Of a stretch of 64,000 nt of DNA, positions 27,306 through 35,870 are shown in pieces. How positions within the stretch are numbered: the stretch's first letter is position 1; each line of letters begins with the position of its first letter. Source of the DNA: Bacteroidota bacterium. Lineage in GTDB: Bacteria > Bacteroidota > Bacteroidia > Flavobacteriales > Weeksellaceae. The DNA lies in NCBI GenBank assembly GCA_018902795.1, contig JAHIQD010000001.1:62001-126000 (forward strand), read 5' to 3'. The notes beneath the pieces are model-generated. The model saw only the letters and a list, made by a program, of their open reading frames with translations. It was not told the DNA's origin and did not search any database. The position numbers and the translations under genes are program-made.

Positions 27306-28118
27306 TTACCCGCCGGTAGAAAAAGATTCAAAAGTCGTCATTCCGCCGTCGATGAAAACACTGGTTCCGGTGATATAATCCGCCATATCGCTTGCCAGAA
27401 ATACTGCCAAATTGCCGATATCCTCGGGTTGACCGATACGGTTATAGGGAATTAATTTGAGTAAATCAGCGAGTGCTTCCGGGGTTTCCCAGGCGCTTTT
27501 GTTGATAGGGGTTTGAATGGCACCCGGACAGATGGAATTCACCCGGATTTTGTCAGCGCCAAATTCCTGTGCTAGAGTCTGCATCAGCATTCTGATGGCG
27601 CCTTTGCTGGATGCATAATTGGCGTGTCCAGACCAGGGAACAATTTCATGAACGGAAGAAATATGGATGATTTTTCCGCAAGCTATAGAACGGGACGGAT
27701 CGATGCCGCGCCTCAGAAATTCTTTTACTGCTTCTCTTGCACAAAGGAATTGCCCCGTAAGATTGATGCCGATGACGGTATTCCATTGGTCAAGAGTCAT
27801 TTCGGTGAATTTGGCGTCTTTTTGAACGCCTGCATTGTTCACCAGGATATCAACGGTTCCGAACCGGGCTACCACCTCCTGAAACATTTTCACCACCTGA
27901 TCTTCTTTGGAAACATCGCACTGATAAACCATCCCGTTTCCACCGGAATCTGTAATTTCTTTTAAAACTGAGTTGGCCTGTTCCAGCGCACCTTCAAAAG
28001 GGTAATTGACAATCACCGTTGCGCCGGATGAGGCCATGGATTTTGCAATTCCGGCTCCAATTCCGCTGGAGGAACCGGTGACAATGGCGACCTGATTTTT
28101 TAAGGAAACTTCCATCAT
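27306..28118 (-). CDS. SDR-family oxidoreductase (glucose 1-dehydrogenase-like)
   Basis: A 270-aa classical short-chain dehydrogenase. The cofactor motif TGSSSGIGAGIA (about 14-25) and NNAGV are present. The catalytic Ser-Tyr-Lys are in HISSVHEI and YASSKGAI, and the C-terminal end is ITGTSVFIDGGM. The pattern matches members annotated as glucose 1-dehydrogenase. The gene directly precedes the GH63-like glucosidase (26-nt gap), suggesting the pair releases and oxidises a sugar; the substrate is not proven. Confidence 0.88.
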   Translation of the reverse strand: MMEVSLKNQVAIVTGSSSGIGAGIAKSMASSGATVIVNYPFEGALEQANSVLKEITDSGGNGMVYQCDVSKEDQVVKMFQEVVARFGTVDILVNNAGVQKDAKFTEMTLDQWNTVIGINLTGQFLCAREAVKEFLRRGIDPSRSIACGKIIHISSVHEIVPWSGHANYASSKGAIRMLMQTLAQEFGADKIRVNSICPGAIQTPINKSAWETPEALADLLKLIPYNRIGQPEDIGNLAVFLASDMADYITGTSVFIDGGMTTFESFSTGG

Positions 28119-28256
28119 TTATTTATTTGAACAAATAAAATTAGGGCAAAGTTTCAGACAAACAGAAAAAAATAAATTAAAGTTTTCTTAAATTTTGAGT
28201 AAAAAACAGTTGAGATATTTAATAATATTGATAAAAAAGCTTTCTTTCCGAAAATT

Positions 28257-28871
28257 TTAATGATGATAAACGTCTTCATACATGACACCCGCCTCGATTC
28301 TTGCGGGTAAAAAATTTTCTTCCGGAACAACCGGGCAGTTGTAATCGTAAGCGTTGTATGCGCAGTAAGGCTGATAAGACTTATTGAAATCGAGAATAAT
28401 TTCGTTGGTTTTGGGGATTCTCAAATCCATATATTTTCCTCCGCCATAGGTTTGTTTGCCGCTGGTTTCATCGCGGAAAGGCAGAAAAAGATAATCTTCA
28501 TACCCTTCTTTCCTGATCAGATTCAAACTCTGATAAACGGTTAACACATAGGTTTTACCGTCCAGATCAAAAATGGCTTTTCCAAATTCCACATAAGGCT
28601 GGGTTTTCCCTGATGAAGTGGGAAGTTCAAAAGGTACTGCGTTCGGTGTTCTGTCGAATCTTGCGGTGACGCGGTATTTTAAATCAACAGGAAAGAATGG
28701 ATGCTGCTTGAAATTCGTATAATTATCACCGCGCAAAGGGGTTTCCTTCGGATTCCTATATTCTTTATTGAGTTCGGTTTGGAATTTTTTAATTTCTGAA
28801 ATCTGTTTTTTTGGAGACTGAGCCCATCCAAATGTGGAGATCAGCATCATCACTACTGCCAGTTTTTTCAT
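28257..28871 (-). CDS. DUF1684 secreted protein
   Basis: A 204-aa protein with a signal peptide (about 1-17, TFGWAQ) and a DUF1684 domain. Landmarks are the LRGDNYTNFKQHPFFPVD start and the highly conserved C-terminal half: LFLPFRDETSGKQTYGGGKYMDL and YQPYCAYNAYDYNCP. It is the last gene of a minus-strand run beginning with mqo and is separated from the upstream lipoprotein gene by only 3 nt. The family occurs widely in Bacteroidota and has no firm biochemical function. Confidence 0.88.
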   Translation of the reverse strand: MKKLAVVMMLISTFGWAQSPKKQISEIKKFQTELNKEYRNPKETPLRGDNYTNFKQHPFFPVDLKYRVTARFDRTPNAVPFELPTSSGKTQPYVEFGKAIFDLDGKTYVLTVYQSLNLIRKEGYEDYLFLPFRDETSGKQTYGGGKYMDLRIPKTNEIILDFNKSYQPYCAYNAYDYNCPVVPEENFLPARIEAGVMYEDVYHH

Positions 28872-28874
28872 GTT

Positions 28875-29339
28875 CTATTTTTTCTTTTTCCGGTAATCGA
28901 GATAATTTTCATCTTTGTTGAAGTAAAACGGTACTTCAAGATAGTTCTGATCCCGGTACATTCCTAAATGCAGGTACTGGACTTCCGGTTTTTTTTCGGT
29001 CGTGATTTTAAAATTAAAAACATCAATAAAATCTCTGGGGCTTTTTCTGGAATGCACTGAGGCGAGTTTTTCAACCTTCACTTTTCCGTAACTATAGGCG
29101 ATTCTGTCACATGATCTTTTCAGAGAATCAGGGTGAAGTTTGGAATTGAATTTCGCAGAGATATTAAAACCTTCAAATGCTGAATAGTCTTTATTGCTGC
29201 ACTTGTTCAGATAAGTTTGCACAAAGTCTGCTGCAATCTTCTGACGCTCGGCACCTTTTCCCAACGGAACAGTAACATAACGGCTACTGGTGCAGCTGCA
29301 TAAAAAAGCGGCCATAACCAACAGGTAAATTTTCTTCAT
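28875..29339 (-). CDS. Hypothetical lipoprotein in the mqo operon
   Basis: A 154-aa lipoprotein. The signal peptide with lipobox LCSC puts the lipidated residue at Cys16. The mature part is a basic, mixed alpha/beta domain rich in Lys (VQTYLNKCSNKDYSAFEGFNIS). No family recognised. It begins 1 nt after the stop of the gene upstream and ends 3 nt before the DUF1684 gene, so it sits in one transcription unit with them. Confidence 0.75.
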   Translation of the reverse strand: MKKIYLLVMAAFLCSCTSSRYVTVPLGKGAERQKIAADFVQTYLNKCSNKDYSAFEGFNISAKFNSKLHPDSLKRSCDRIAYSYGKVKVEKLASVHSRKSPRDFIDVFNFKITTEKKPEVQYLHLGMYRDQNYLEVPFYFNKDENYLDYRKKKK

Positions 29340-29340
29340 T

Positions 29341-29730
29341 CTATATTATTTTTACACGGTACACATCGGTGCCGTTTCTTTTGATATTCTGTATAAAAAA
29401 GCCGCCCTCTTCAGGAATTTCTTCCTTCAGATCAAAGGAGGTACATTCTTTGGGCAGGCCGGAAAACACTAAGGTAAACCAAAAATCTTTCATGGGCGGA
29501 ACCTCTGTCCAGTAAGGAAAAAGCGAGATGTTTTCGTGATGGATCAGATGGCTTTTATGAGGGATGCTGTCATCAATCAAAAAAGTGGACTGCCAGATGC
29601 GTATTAAGTTTGCTACGTAAATACTCGCCGGATAACAGCAATGTACAATCACCTGTTTCTCCTCCTCTACTTTGGTTTTAAGAGATTCCAGGATTTCGGG
29701 GGATATTTGAGGTTTGGTGATGGTGGCCAT
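29341..29730 (-). CDS. Conserved hypothetical protein behind mqo
   Basis: A 129-aa soluble protein with no signal peptide or TM helix. It has an N-terminal helix and an IVHCCYPASIYVANLIRIW segment with paired cysteines, then aromatic-rich strands (HHENISLFPYWTEVP, DFWFTLVFSGLP). I do not recognise the family. It starts 2 nt after the mqo stop codon and stops 1 nt before the following lipoprotein gene, so it is surely co-expressed with malate:quinone oxidoreductase; a link to that enzyme is inferred from position only. Confidence 0.75.
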   Translation of the reverse strand: MATITKPQISPEILESLKTKVEEEKQVIVHCCYPASIYVANLIRIWQSTFLIDDSIPHKSHLIHHENISLFPYWTEVPPMKDFWFTLVFSGLPKECTSFDLKEEIPEEGGFFIQNIKRNGTDVYRVKII

Positions 29731-29732
29731 TA

Positions 29733-31238
29733 TCAGTATTCGAGTTCAAGTTTTTCTTTGGTATAATTACGGATCTGTTCGGTGAGTTCGGGGTTATCTG
29801 CCAGTTTCTGTCCGTAAGTCGGAATGATTTCCAGCAGCTTATCTTTCCATTCATTCTGAAGCTTTTCTCCGAAGCATTTTTCCAGGACCTGAATCATGGC
29901 ATAAGCGGCGGTAGAAGCTCCAGGTGACGCCCCCAAAAGAGAGGCGATGGTTCCGTTTTTATTCACCACTACTTCGGTCCCAAACTCCAGCTTTCCGCCA
30001 AGCTGTTCATCTTTCTTAATGATCTGTACTCTCTGTCCGGCAACTTTCATCTCCCAGTCCTCTTCTTTGGCATCTCTTACAAACTCGCGCAGATGCTGTA
30101 TTCTCTGGGATTTCGTCATCGCAACCTGTCTCACCAGATATTGGGTTAAAGGCAAATTATGCCACCATGCGCCAAAGAGAGAACGGATATTTTTGAAATT
30201 GATGCTGTCTGGTAAATCCAGATAGCTTCCTTCTTTTAGAAATTTCGTAGAGAACCCTGCAAAAGGGCCAAAAAGCAAAGCTTTCTCACCGTCAATAATT
30301 CTTAAATCCAGATGAGGGACGCTCATTGGAGGCGCATCCACGGTTGCAAGGGTATATACTTTTGCCTGATGTTTCTCGATAAGTTCAGGTTTGTGGGAAA
30401 CCAGCCATTCTCCGGAAACGGGAAAACCTCCGTAACCTTCACTTTCAGGAATGTCAGAACTGGTAAGCAGCGGCAATGCATAGCCGCCGGCGCCGATGAA
30501 TACAAAATCAGCGACCACTTCCTGGGTATGCTGATGCAGCCGGTCCTTTATTTCGATTTCCCATTTGCCGTCCGCCCTCAGATCCAGATCTTTGGCTTCA
30601 TGATAAAGGAAAACCTCCACATTGGATTCCTCAATCAGATAACGGCCCATTTTTCTGGTAAGCGTTCCGAAATTCACGTCGGTTCCCAAATCCATCTTAG
30701 TGGCGGCGAGAACTTCGCTGTCCTTTCTTTTGCTCATCACGAGCGGAATCCATTCACGAAGCTTTTGATGGTCTTCAGAAAACTGCATTCCTTTAAAAAG
30801 GCCGGATTGGCTAAGTTTCTCGTAACGTTTCTTTAAAAACTGAGCATCGTTTTCTCCGAATACCAAACTCATGTGCGGACAAGAGGTGATGAATTCTTTC
30901 GGATTGGTAATGTGGTTTTTCTTAATTAAATAAGACCAGAACTGTTTGGAAATCTCGAACTGTTCCGCAATATTCTCTGCTTTGGAGATATCAATGCTGC
31001 CGTCCTCTTTTTCGGGAGTATAATTGAGTTCGCAGAATGCGGAGTGTCCTGTTCCGGCGTTATTCCACGCGGCGGAACTTTCGCGGGCAAATCTTCCGAG
31101 TCTTTCGAAAATTGCGATTTCAAGATTGGGATCAAATTCATGCAGCAGTGTTGCAAGCGTAGCACTCATAATTCCGCCCCCGATCAATACGACATCGTAT
31201 TTGGGTTTCGGTGTTTTTTTGTGAAAAGAATCAGGCAT
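29733..31238 (-). CDS. mqo: Malate:quinone oxidoreductase
   Basis: A 501-aa FAD-dependent peripheral membrane enzyme that oxidises malate to oxaloacetate and passes electrons to the quinone pool, serving the TCA cycle and respiration. The N-terminal FAD-binding motif is VVLIGGGIMSATLATLLHE. Family stretches NNAGTGHSAFCELNYTP, FIGAGGYALPLL and the C-terminal LLGASPGASTAAYAMI are intact, and length is normal. It heads a tightly packed four-gene minus-strand operon with three proteins of unknown function. Confidence 0.95.
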   Translation of the reverse strand: MPDSFHKKTPKPKYDVVLIGGGIMSATLATLLHEFDPNLEIAIFERLGRFARESSAAWNNAGTGHSAFCELNYTPEKEDGSIDISKAENIAEQFEISKQFWSYLIKKNHITNPKEFITSCPHMSLVFGENDAQFLKKRYEKLSQSGLFKGMQFSEDHQKLREWIPLVMSKRKDSEVLAATKMDLGTDVNFGTLTRKMGRYLIEESNVEVFLYHEAKDLDLRADGKWEIEIKDRLHQHTQEVVADFVFIGAGGYALPLLTSSDIPESEGYGGFPVSGEWLVSHKPELIEKHQAKVYTLATVDAPPMSVPHLDLRIIDGEKALLFGPFAGFSTKFLKEGSYLDLPDSINFKNIRSLFGAWWHNLPLTQYLVRQVAMTKSQRIQHLREFVRDAKEEDWEMKVAGQRVQIIKKDEQLGGKLEFGTEVVVNKNGTIASLLGASPGASTAAYAMIQVLEKCFGEKLQNEWKDKLLEIIPTYGQKLADNPELTEQIRNYTKEKLELEY

Positions 31239-31284
31239 AAGAAGTGATTTTTTTTAGTTTGAGTACAATAACTAATCCATAATT

Positions 31285-31953
31285 TTATCTGGAAGCGACC
31301 GGAATTACATAGTAATAAACTGCCATAAAATGGCAGAAAGTTCCCATTAAAACAAAAATATGAAAAATCACGTGATTAAACTTCATCCTGTCCAGACTGT
31401 ATAAAACCGCACCGACGGTATAGGAAATTCCTCCGGAAAACAGCCATACCAGGCCTTTGTGATCCAGACTCAGCATTAAACTTTTAAAACTGAAAATAAT
31501 CAGCCAGCCCATTGATACATACAATATGGTGGATAAAATTTTAAATCTTCCGGTGAAAAATATTTTCATCACAATACCCGCCAGCGCAATGCACCACACC
31601 ACGGAAAAGATGACCCAACCTTCCGTTCCGCTCAGCGTTACAAGCACGAACGGCGTGTAGGTGCCGGCAATTAAGACAAATATCGCGGCATGATCAACAA
31701 TATTTAAAAAGTATCTTAACGCAGGCGTTTTGGAATGATGATAAAGCGTGGAAGCCAAATACAGCAAAATCATGCTGAGTCCGAATACCGGAAAACTGAT
31801 CATCGCCCAGATGCTGTGGAGTTCGGCGGCCCGGTAAATCAAAAGGACCAAGGCCACTACACTCAGAATTAAACCAAAAAAGTGGGTCCACACATTCAGT
31901 TTTTCTTCCAGTGATGAGTAGGTTTCAATCTGATGTAGTTTTCCCGTTTTCAT
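31285..31953 (-). CDS. trhA: TrhA/hemolysin III family (PAQR) membrane protein
   Basis: A 222-aa protein with seven predicted TM helices of the PAQR/hemolysin III family, linked in bacteria to membrane energetics and fluidity homeostasis. Family signatures are EEKLNVWTHFFGLILS near the N-terminus, LYLASTLYHHS after TM2-3, and a C-terminal His-containing helix pair (FNHVIFHIFVLMGTFCHFMA). It starts 3 nt after the gpsA stop codon, so the two form an operon, joining two functions in membrane lipid physiology. Confidence 0.9.
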   Translation of the reverse strand: MKTGKLHQIETYSSLEEKLNVWTHFFGLILSVVALVLLIYRAAELHSIWAMISFPVFGLSMILLYLASTLYHHSKTPALRYFLNIVDHAAIFVLIAGTYTPFVLVTLSGTEGWVIFSVVWCIALAGIVMKIFFTGRFKILSTILYVSMGWLIIFSFKSLMLSLDHKGLVWLFSGGISYTVGAVLYSLDRMKFNHVIFHIFVLMGTFCHFMAVYYYVIPVASR

Positions 31954-31956
31954 GGG

Positions 31957-32964
31957 TTAGTTCAACTTGGCAGTGAGTTTTTTATATTCTTTTTCTGCGT
32001 TTTTATCTTCGTAGAGAATCCTGTACACCGCATCGATAATAGGCGTATTCATCTTTTTCTCTTTTGCGGTTTTATAGATCGAATCTGCGGCATAATACCC
32101 TTCCGCAATCATATTCATCGACTGAATCGCTGATTTTACCGTATATCCTTTTCCTATTAAATTCCCTAAATTCCTGTTTCTGGAGAAAAGGGAATAAGCC
32201 GTAACCAATAAATCGCCGAGATAGGCACTTTCGTTCACATCCCGCGGCATTTCATGAATTCCTTCCAGAAAGAGTTCCATTTCACGGATGGCATTGGAAA
32301 CGAAAACCGCAGTGAAGTTATCTCCGTAACCCAATCCGCTTGCGATACCGGCGCCTACGGCATATATATTTTTCAGAATCGCGCTGTATTCATTACCCAG
32401 AATATCACAGCTGCAGTTCACTTTGATAAAGCGGGACGCAAATATATCGTGCAGCACTTTCTGATTTTCATCCACGGTAGCAATGGTAAGGTAAGAAAGT
32501 CTTTCCATCGCCACTTCTTCGGCATGACACGGCCCTGCAATAACTGCCTGGCTGCGGAACCCAATCTTGAATTCGTCACGAAGGTAATGCGCTACCACAT
32601 CATTCACTTTCGGGACGATTCCTTTGATGGCAGAAACAAAGATCTTTCCTTTATAATCGCAGGTCATCTTATCTAAAGTATCGGACAGATAGATGGAAGG
32701 GGTCGCCAAAACCACAATATCGCAGGCTGACACCAGTTCGTTAACATCTGTGGTCAGCTGCAGGTTTTTCACATTGAACTGTACCGCAGTAAGGTAAGTC
32801 GGGTTGTGATGCCGAAGCTCAATGGCTCCTTTTACAAACTCATTTCTTACGCACCAGTGAACTGTTTTGCAGTTCTCGGTAAGCATCTTCACAATTGCTG
32901 TTGCAAAACTCCCACTTCCTACAACGCCCACTACCTGTTCGCTGCTCTGATCTTTTTTAGCCAT
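31957..32964 (-). CDS. gpsA: Glycerol-3-phosphate dehydrogenase [NAD(P)+]
   Basis: A 335-aa cytosolic enzyme that reduces dihydroxyacetone phosphate to sn-glycerol-3-phosphate for phospholipid synthesis. The N-terminal nucleotide-binding motif is VGVVGSGSFATAIVK. Other blocks are VVLATPSIYL, KGIVP, the AGPCHAEEV loop, and the catalytic-helix region with a conserved Lys (LGNEYSAILKNIYAVGAGI). A promoter -7 element lies about 15-20 nt before the start. It is followed by trhA with a 3-nt gap. Confidence 0.95.
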   Translation of the reverse strand: MAKKDQSSEQVVGVVGSGSFATAIVKMLTENCKTVHWCVRNEFVKGAIELRHHNPTYLTAVQFNVKNLQLTTDVNELVSACDIVVLATPSIYLSDTLDKMTCDYKGKIFVSAIKGIVPKVNDVVAHYLRDEFKIGFRSQAVIAGPCHAEEVAMERLSYLTIATVDENQKVLHDIFASRFIKVNCSCDILGNEYSAILKNIYAVGAGIASGLGYGDNFTAVFVSNAIREMELFLEGIHEMPRDVNESAYLGDLLVTAYSLFSRNRNLGNLIGKGYTVKSAIQSMNMIAEGYYAADSIYKTAKEKKMNTPIIDAVYRILYEDKNAEKEYKKLTAKLN

Positions 32965-32981
32965 AGTTTACACTTGAATCA

Positions 32982-32989
32982 CAAAGATA
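32982..32989 (-). promoter_or_regulatory. Probable -7 element for gpsA-trhA
   Basis: On the minus strand this reads TATCTTTG, a perfect TAnnTTTG box, about 18 nt upstream of the gpsA ATG. No clean TTG is present at 19-20 nt, so the -33 element is weak. Confidence 0.4.
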
Positions 32990-33362
32990 CAAAAGTGTGT
33001 TAGTGAAAAAAAAGATTTTGGGGAGAAAAGCGGAAAGCCCCGGTTTTTATGATAAGATTAACAGCGCGGAAGTCAATTTTTAAGAATACTTAAAAGCATT
33101 CCGGTTTTGTGAGACAGCAGAAATATCCTAAGAAAACCTTCAATGCAGAAAAACAGAAGACTGATAAAGCTGTTCTGGCAGCTATCCATTCCGGGGATTA
33201 TTAACATTAATTTTTTAAAATTTCTTAATATCAGGAATGCTGACCTGCTGATTGAATTGATTTTAATCAGGGTTTTAAATGTTCATTGACTAACACCCAG
33301 CGACTAATCTATTTTTTTAATTATTTTTGCACACCTAAAAACGTAAAACAGTATTATAAAGA
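32990..33362. other. Intergenic region between gpsA and the M23 peptidase gene
   Basis: It holds the divergent promoter regions: minus-strand TATCTTTG for gpsA, and TATTTTTG at 33322-33329 on the plus strand, the probable -7 box of the peptidase gene. A 48-codon plus-strand frame at 33143-33289 (MQKNRRLIKLFW start) is possible but has no supporting evidence. Nothing else recognised. Confidence 0.4.
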
Positions 33363-34286
33363 ATGAAGAATTTCTTAAGCAACAAAAAGAAGGTGAATGT
33401 TCTATTGGGAGCGCTTCTGCTTGTTATTTTCGGACAGGCCTTATTCATCGGGAAAATTTTCTCTGAAAAAAGCAACAAAACTTACGAAGTAAATTTAGTA
33501 AAGATAAATACCCAGAAAGACAGCATTGATTACCTCGAGATGAAAAACAACCTTACTTTGGTTGATAACACGGTGAGAGAACTCAATTCATTTCTGGCTT
33601 CCAAAAACATCAGTGACGGCAAAATTGAGATGCTTGCCAAAGACAGCATTTCCAACGCGGTATATCTTGCAAAACAAACCAACCGCTACAGCCAGTATTT
33701 AATGGATCTGCAGAACAAACTGCAGCAGGTGCCGCTCGGCATCCCTACGGAAGGATATATCTCTTCCAATTTCGGGAAGCGGAAAAACCCGATCCCTTTT
33801 CCCAATGTGTTACTTGCCAGTGCGAAACCGATGAAACCTGCAGCCAAACCTGAGCCTCAGTACACCGAAGTAAAGGACAGCCTTGGGAATATAAAAAGAA
33901 TCCCGGTGACTTCGGTCGACAATGTGGCAGCAAAAACCCAGGATAAAAACAATCCGCCGGCGGAGGCCGACCAGATGCAGTTTCATAAAGGACTTGATAT
34001 CGCGGTGCCTTACGGGACAGATGTGCGCGCTGCTGCCAAAGGAACGGTAATTTTCGCAGGACAGAAAGGCGGGTACGGAAACTGCGTCATTGTCTCCCAC
34101 GGAAACGGACTTGCAACACTTTACGGTCATCTTTCAGAGATCCTGGTTGAGGCCAATGACGTGATCAAAGTGAATCAGGTGATTGCAAGATCAGGTAATT
34201 CAGGACGTTCTACCGGACCTCATCTTCATTACGAAGTGCACAAAAACAACACGCCTGTGAACCCGAAACTTTTTATGAATCTTTAA
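33363..34286 (+). CDS. M23-family peptidoglycan endopeptidase
   Basis: A 307-aa membrane-anchored cell-wall hydrolase or hydrolase-like regulator. One TM helix (about 14-31) near the N-terminus is followed by a coiled-coil segment (about 35-120), a Pro/Lys-rich linker, then the LytM/M23 domain (about 205-305). Zinc-ligand motifs are present: HKGLDIA (HxxxD) and PHLHYEV (HxH), plus the supporting His in VIVSHGNG and LYGHLSE. All expected ligands are intact, so it is probably catalytically active. Monocistronic, with a terminator 20 nt after the stop. Confidence 0.9.
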   Translation: MKNFLSNKKKVNVLLGALLLVIFGQALFIGKIFSEKSNKTYEVNLVKINTQKDSIDYLEMKNNLTLVDNTVRELNSFLASKNISDGKIEMLAKDSISNAVYLAKQTNRYSQYLMDLQNKLQQVPLGIPTEGYISSNFGKRKNPIPFPNVLLASAKPMKPAAKPEPQYTEVKDSLGNIKRIPVTSVDNVAAKTQDKNNPPAEADQMQFHKGLDIAVPYGTDVRAAAKGTVIFAGQKGGYGNCVIVSHGNGLATLYGHLSEILVEANDVIKVNQVIARSGNSGRSTGPHLHYEVHKNNTPVNPKLFMNL

Positions 34287-34305
34287 GAGTCATCCATGAT
34301 ATTCT

Positions 34306-34333
34306 AAACGCTCCGTAAAGGCGCGTTTTTTTT
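34306..34333 (+). terminator. Terminator after the M23 peptidase gene
   Basis: Arms AAACGC (34306-34311) and GCGTTT (34323-34328) flank an 11-nt loop and continue into a T-run. Confidence 0.65.
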
Positions 34334-34372
34334 GGCTTACTAAAAGCGGGCTGATATTGATGAATATCAGGA

Positions 34373-34579
34373 TTACCGGTTCTCCTTTTCGGGGGCATTC
34401 TGCGGAGGCATTGCAGTAGACGCATCGATACTGTCTCCCTTAATGGAATCCTGAATGTGGTTCTGAATCAGTTTTTTTTCAGTTTCCGCGTAATCTGCGG
34501 GTTCCGTGCTCTGGGGTTTTTCATTCTGTGAGCAGCTTACCGCAGCCATACTCACCAAGGCGATCATTAATTTTTTCAT
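34373..34579 (-). CDS. Small hypothetical lipoprotein
   Basis: A 68-aa lipoprotein. The signal peptide MKKLMIALVSMAAVSC puts the lipobox cysteine at 16. The mature 52 residues are polar, disordered-looking and rich in Glu, Gln, Pro, Ser and Asp. No domain is recognised. It is transcribed alone on the minus strand, convergent with the M23 peptidase gene. The canonical lipobox makes it a credible gene despite its length. Confidence 0.65.
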   Translation of the reverse strand: MKKLMIALVSMAAVSCSQNEKPQSTEPADYAETEKKLIQNHIQDSIKGDSIDASTAMPPQNAPEKENR

Positions 34580-34859
34580 GGAAAAAGGATTTAAATTTAA
34601 ATGTCAGCAGCAAAGGCATAGGTACCCATCTGCCGCGGCAGAATATATTTGGTGTGCAGTACCCTATATTTAGTTCAGAAAAAACTGTACCATCCTGATA
34701 TTTTCGGAAACTTCTGTTCCTTAATTCCTAACCTCATGGCTTCTCTAAGCCGGATCAGATCAACACGGCTTCTTTGTGTGTGACAGTTTTCCCGTGAAAA
34801 GCATTGACAGAAATCCGGAGGTGTTTTTAAAAAAGCTTATATTCGTTTTAAATTAAAGT
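34580..34859. other. Divergent intergenic region between two lipoprotein genes
   Basis: A 280-nt spacer carrying the divergent starts. It contains a 12-bp perfect palindrome CTGCCGCGGCAG near 34631-34642 and a TATATTCG box near the start of the plus-strand gene that could serve as a -7 element. Nothing else recognised. Confidence 0.3.
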
Positions 34860-35405
34860 ATGAAAAAACTGATCATCCTCGTTTCTGCCGTGACTGTACT
34901 GAATTCGTGTATCGTTTCCACCGCCGCAAAAGTGGTAAAAGGAACCACTAAGGTCGCCTACAAAGCGGTGAAAGGAACCGTGAAGGGCATCAGCTGGACG
35001 GTTGCCAAAGCCAAAGGAAAAATAGACGAAGACCGTATTGACGGCACCTGGAAAGTGGTGGGAGCCTATAAAGGTTCTTTTGCTGATTTCGAGAAAGACG
35101 GGAATCCTGACAGTTCTTTCAGCAGCGAATGCAGCGGAGGATTCGATCAGATGGTTTTTAATGCCAAAAGGTCCGAATTCAAGCCTATACACTGCAGTAC
35201 TGAAGAGGAAGACTGGGTAAAATACGATTTCGAATTCGGGAAAAATCCGGCTACCAAAGAGAGAGAAAATTATCTCGAATATAATTCCGGCAACTACATT
35301 TCCGTTATCGATGTAAGCAGCAAAACCATGGTTCTGGAAGGCAACCTGATGCCTAAACTGGCATTTTCCGGAACGAAACTGTATCTTCTTGAAAAGGTAA
35401 AATAG
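34860..35405 (+). CDS. Hypothetical lipoprotein, lipocalin-like C-terminal part
   Basis: A 181-aa lipoprotein with signal peptide and lipobox LNSC (Cys17). It is followed by a repetitive basic amphipathic segment rich in Val, Lys and Gly (about 18-58: KVVKGTTKVAYKAVKGTVKG) that may associate with membrane or DNA-like polyanions. A beta-rich domain follows (about 62-181), opening with RIDGTWKVVGAYKG as lipocalin-like domains do. The family is unknown to me. Monocistronic; the downstream region is repeat-rich and gene-free. Confidence 0.65.
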   Translation: MKKLIILVSAVTVLNSCIVSTAAKVVKGTTKVAYKAVKGTVKGISWTVAKAKGKIDEDRIDGTWKVVGAYKGSFADFEKDGNPDSSFSSECSGGFDQMVFNAKRSEFKPIHCSTEEEDWVKYDFEFGKNPATKERENYLEYNSGNYISVIDVSSKTMVLEGNLMPKLAFSGTKLYLLEKVK

Positions 35406-35575
35406 GGCAAAACTTTCCATAATTTTCCATTTTTTTCCATTAAAGGGAAGAAAAGGGCATTTTTGGGCAGTTACAGCGGTACGGTTTTCAGTCCGAACTG
35501 TTCTGCAAATGCTTTGTATCAAAGGGTTTCTGACAGGAAAATTTACTGTAAGAGAAAATAAGGAGGTACAGTTTC

Positions 35576-35652
35576 TATATCCTTTGTATATCGGTTGTAT
35601 ATCCATTGTATATCCTTTCTTCGACAGTTATATATCCATTCTATATCCACTG
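35576..35652. repeat. 11-bp tandem repeat array, consensus TATATCCNTTG
   Basis: Seven 11-bp units in perfect register. Units 1-4 (35576-35619) read TATATCCTTTG, TATATCGGTTG, TATATCCATTG and TATATCCTTTC. Unit 5 (35620-35630) has diverged. Units 6-7 are TATATCCATTC and TATATCCACTG. The period is close to one helical turn and is not a multiple of three, arguing against coding sequence and for a protein-binding array or minisatellite. Confidence 0.7.
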
Positions 35653-35843
35653 TCCGTATACTGTTCGATGTTAGGGTACCGGGGTTTTATTTTAACGCTT
35701 CTGATTGCTATCGGAGAAAGTGTAGAGAATTAGCTGCTTAAAATGGTTTGAATATGTATTACGATTAAATGATAATAACCTCCCCCTTTCTTCTTTGATA
35801 TGCTTGAAAACAGCAATCTGGTGAATCCTAAGGCCGTTTTTCT

Positions 35844-35870
35844 TTACTTTTTGTTTGAAACAAAAAGTAA
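35844..35870. repeat. 27-bp palindrome with 13-bp perfect arms
   Basis: TTACTTTTTGTTT at 35844-35856, one G, then the exact complement at 35858-35870. It is close to AT-rich palindromes I recall as common in Chryseobacterium intergenic DNA. It stands just outside the larger inverted-repeat element. Confidence 0.6.

Noticed and set aside
33143..33289. 48-codon basic/hydrophobic frame before the M23 gene
   Set aside because: No promoter or terminator around it, and composition is typical of random AT-rich DNA; mentioned only as a remote possibility.
34629..34642. CTGCCGCGGCAG palindrome as a REP copy
   Set aside because: It shares the CTGCCGC word with REP tails but lacks the hairpin and loop; more likely an isolated palindrome.
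34848..35606. 252-codon minus-strand frame opposite the lipoprotein at 34860
   Set aside because: It is the shadow of a gene with a clear signal peptide and lipobox; the reverse frame has no start signal or domain.
35509..35733. 74-codon plus-strand frame with Tyr/Ile/Leu-Tyr-Pro repeats
   Set aside because: It is a translation of the 11-bp tandem array, whose period is not a multiple of three; low-complexity output is expected by chance.
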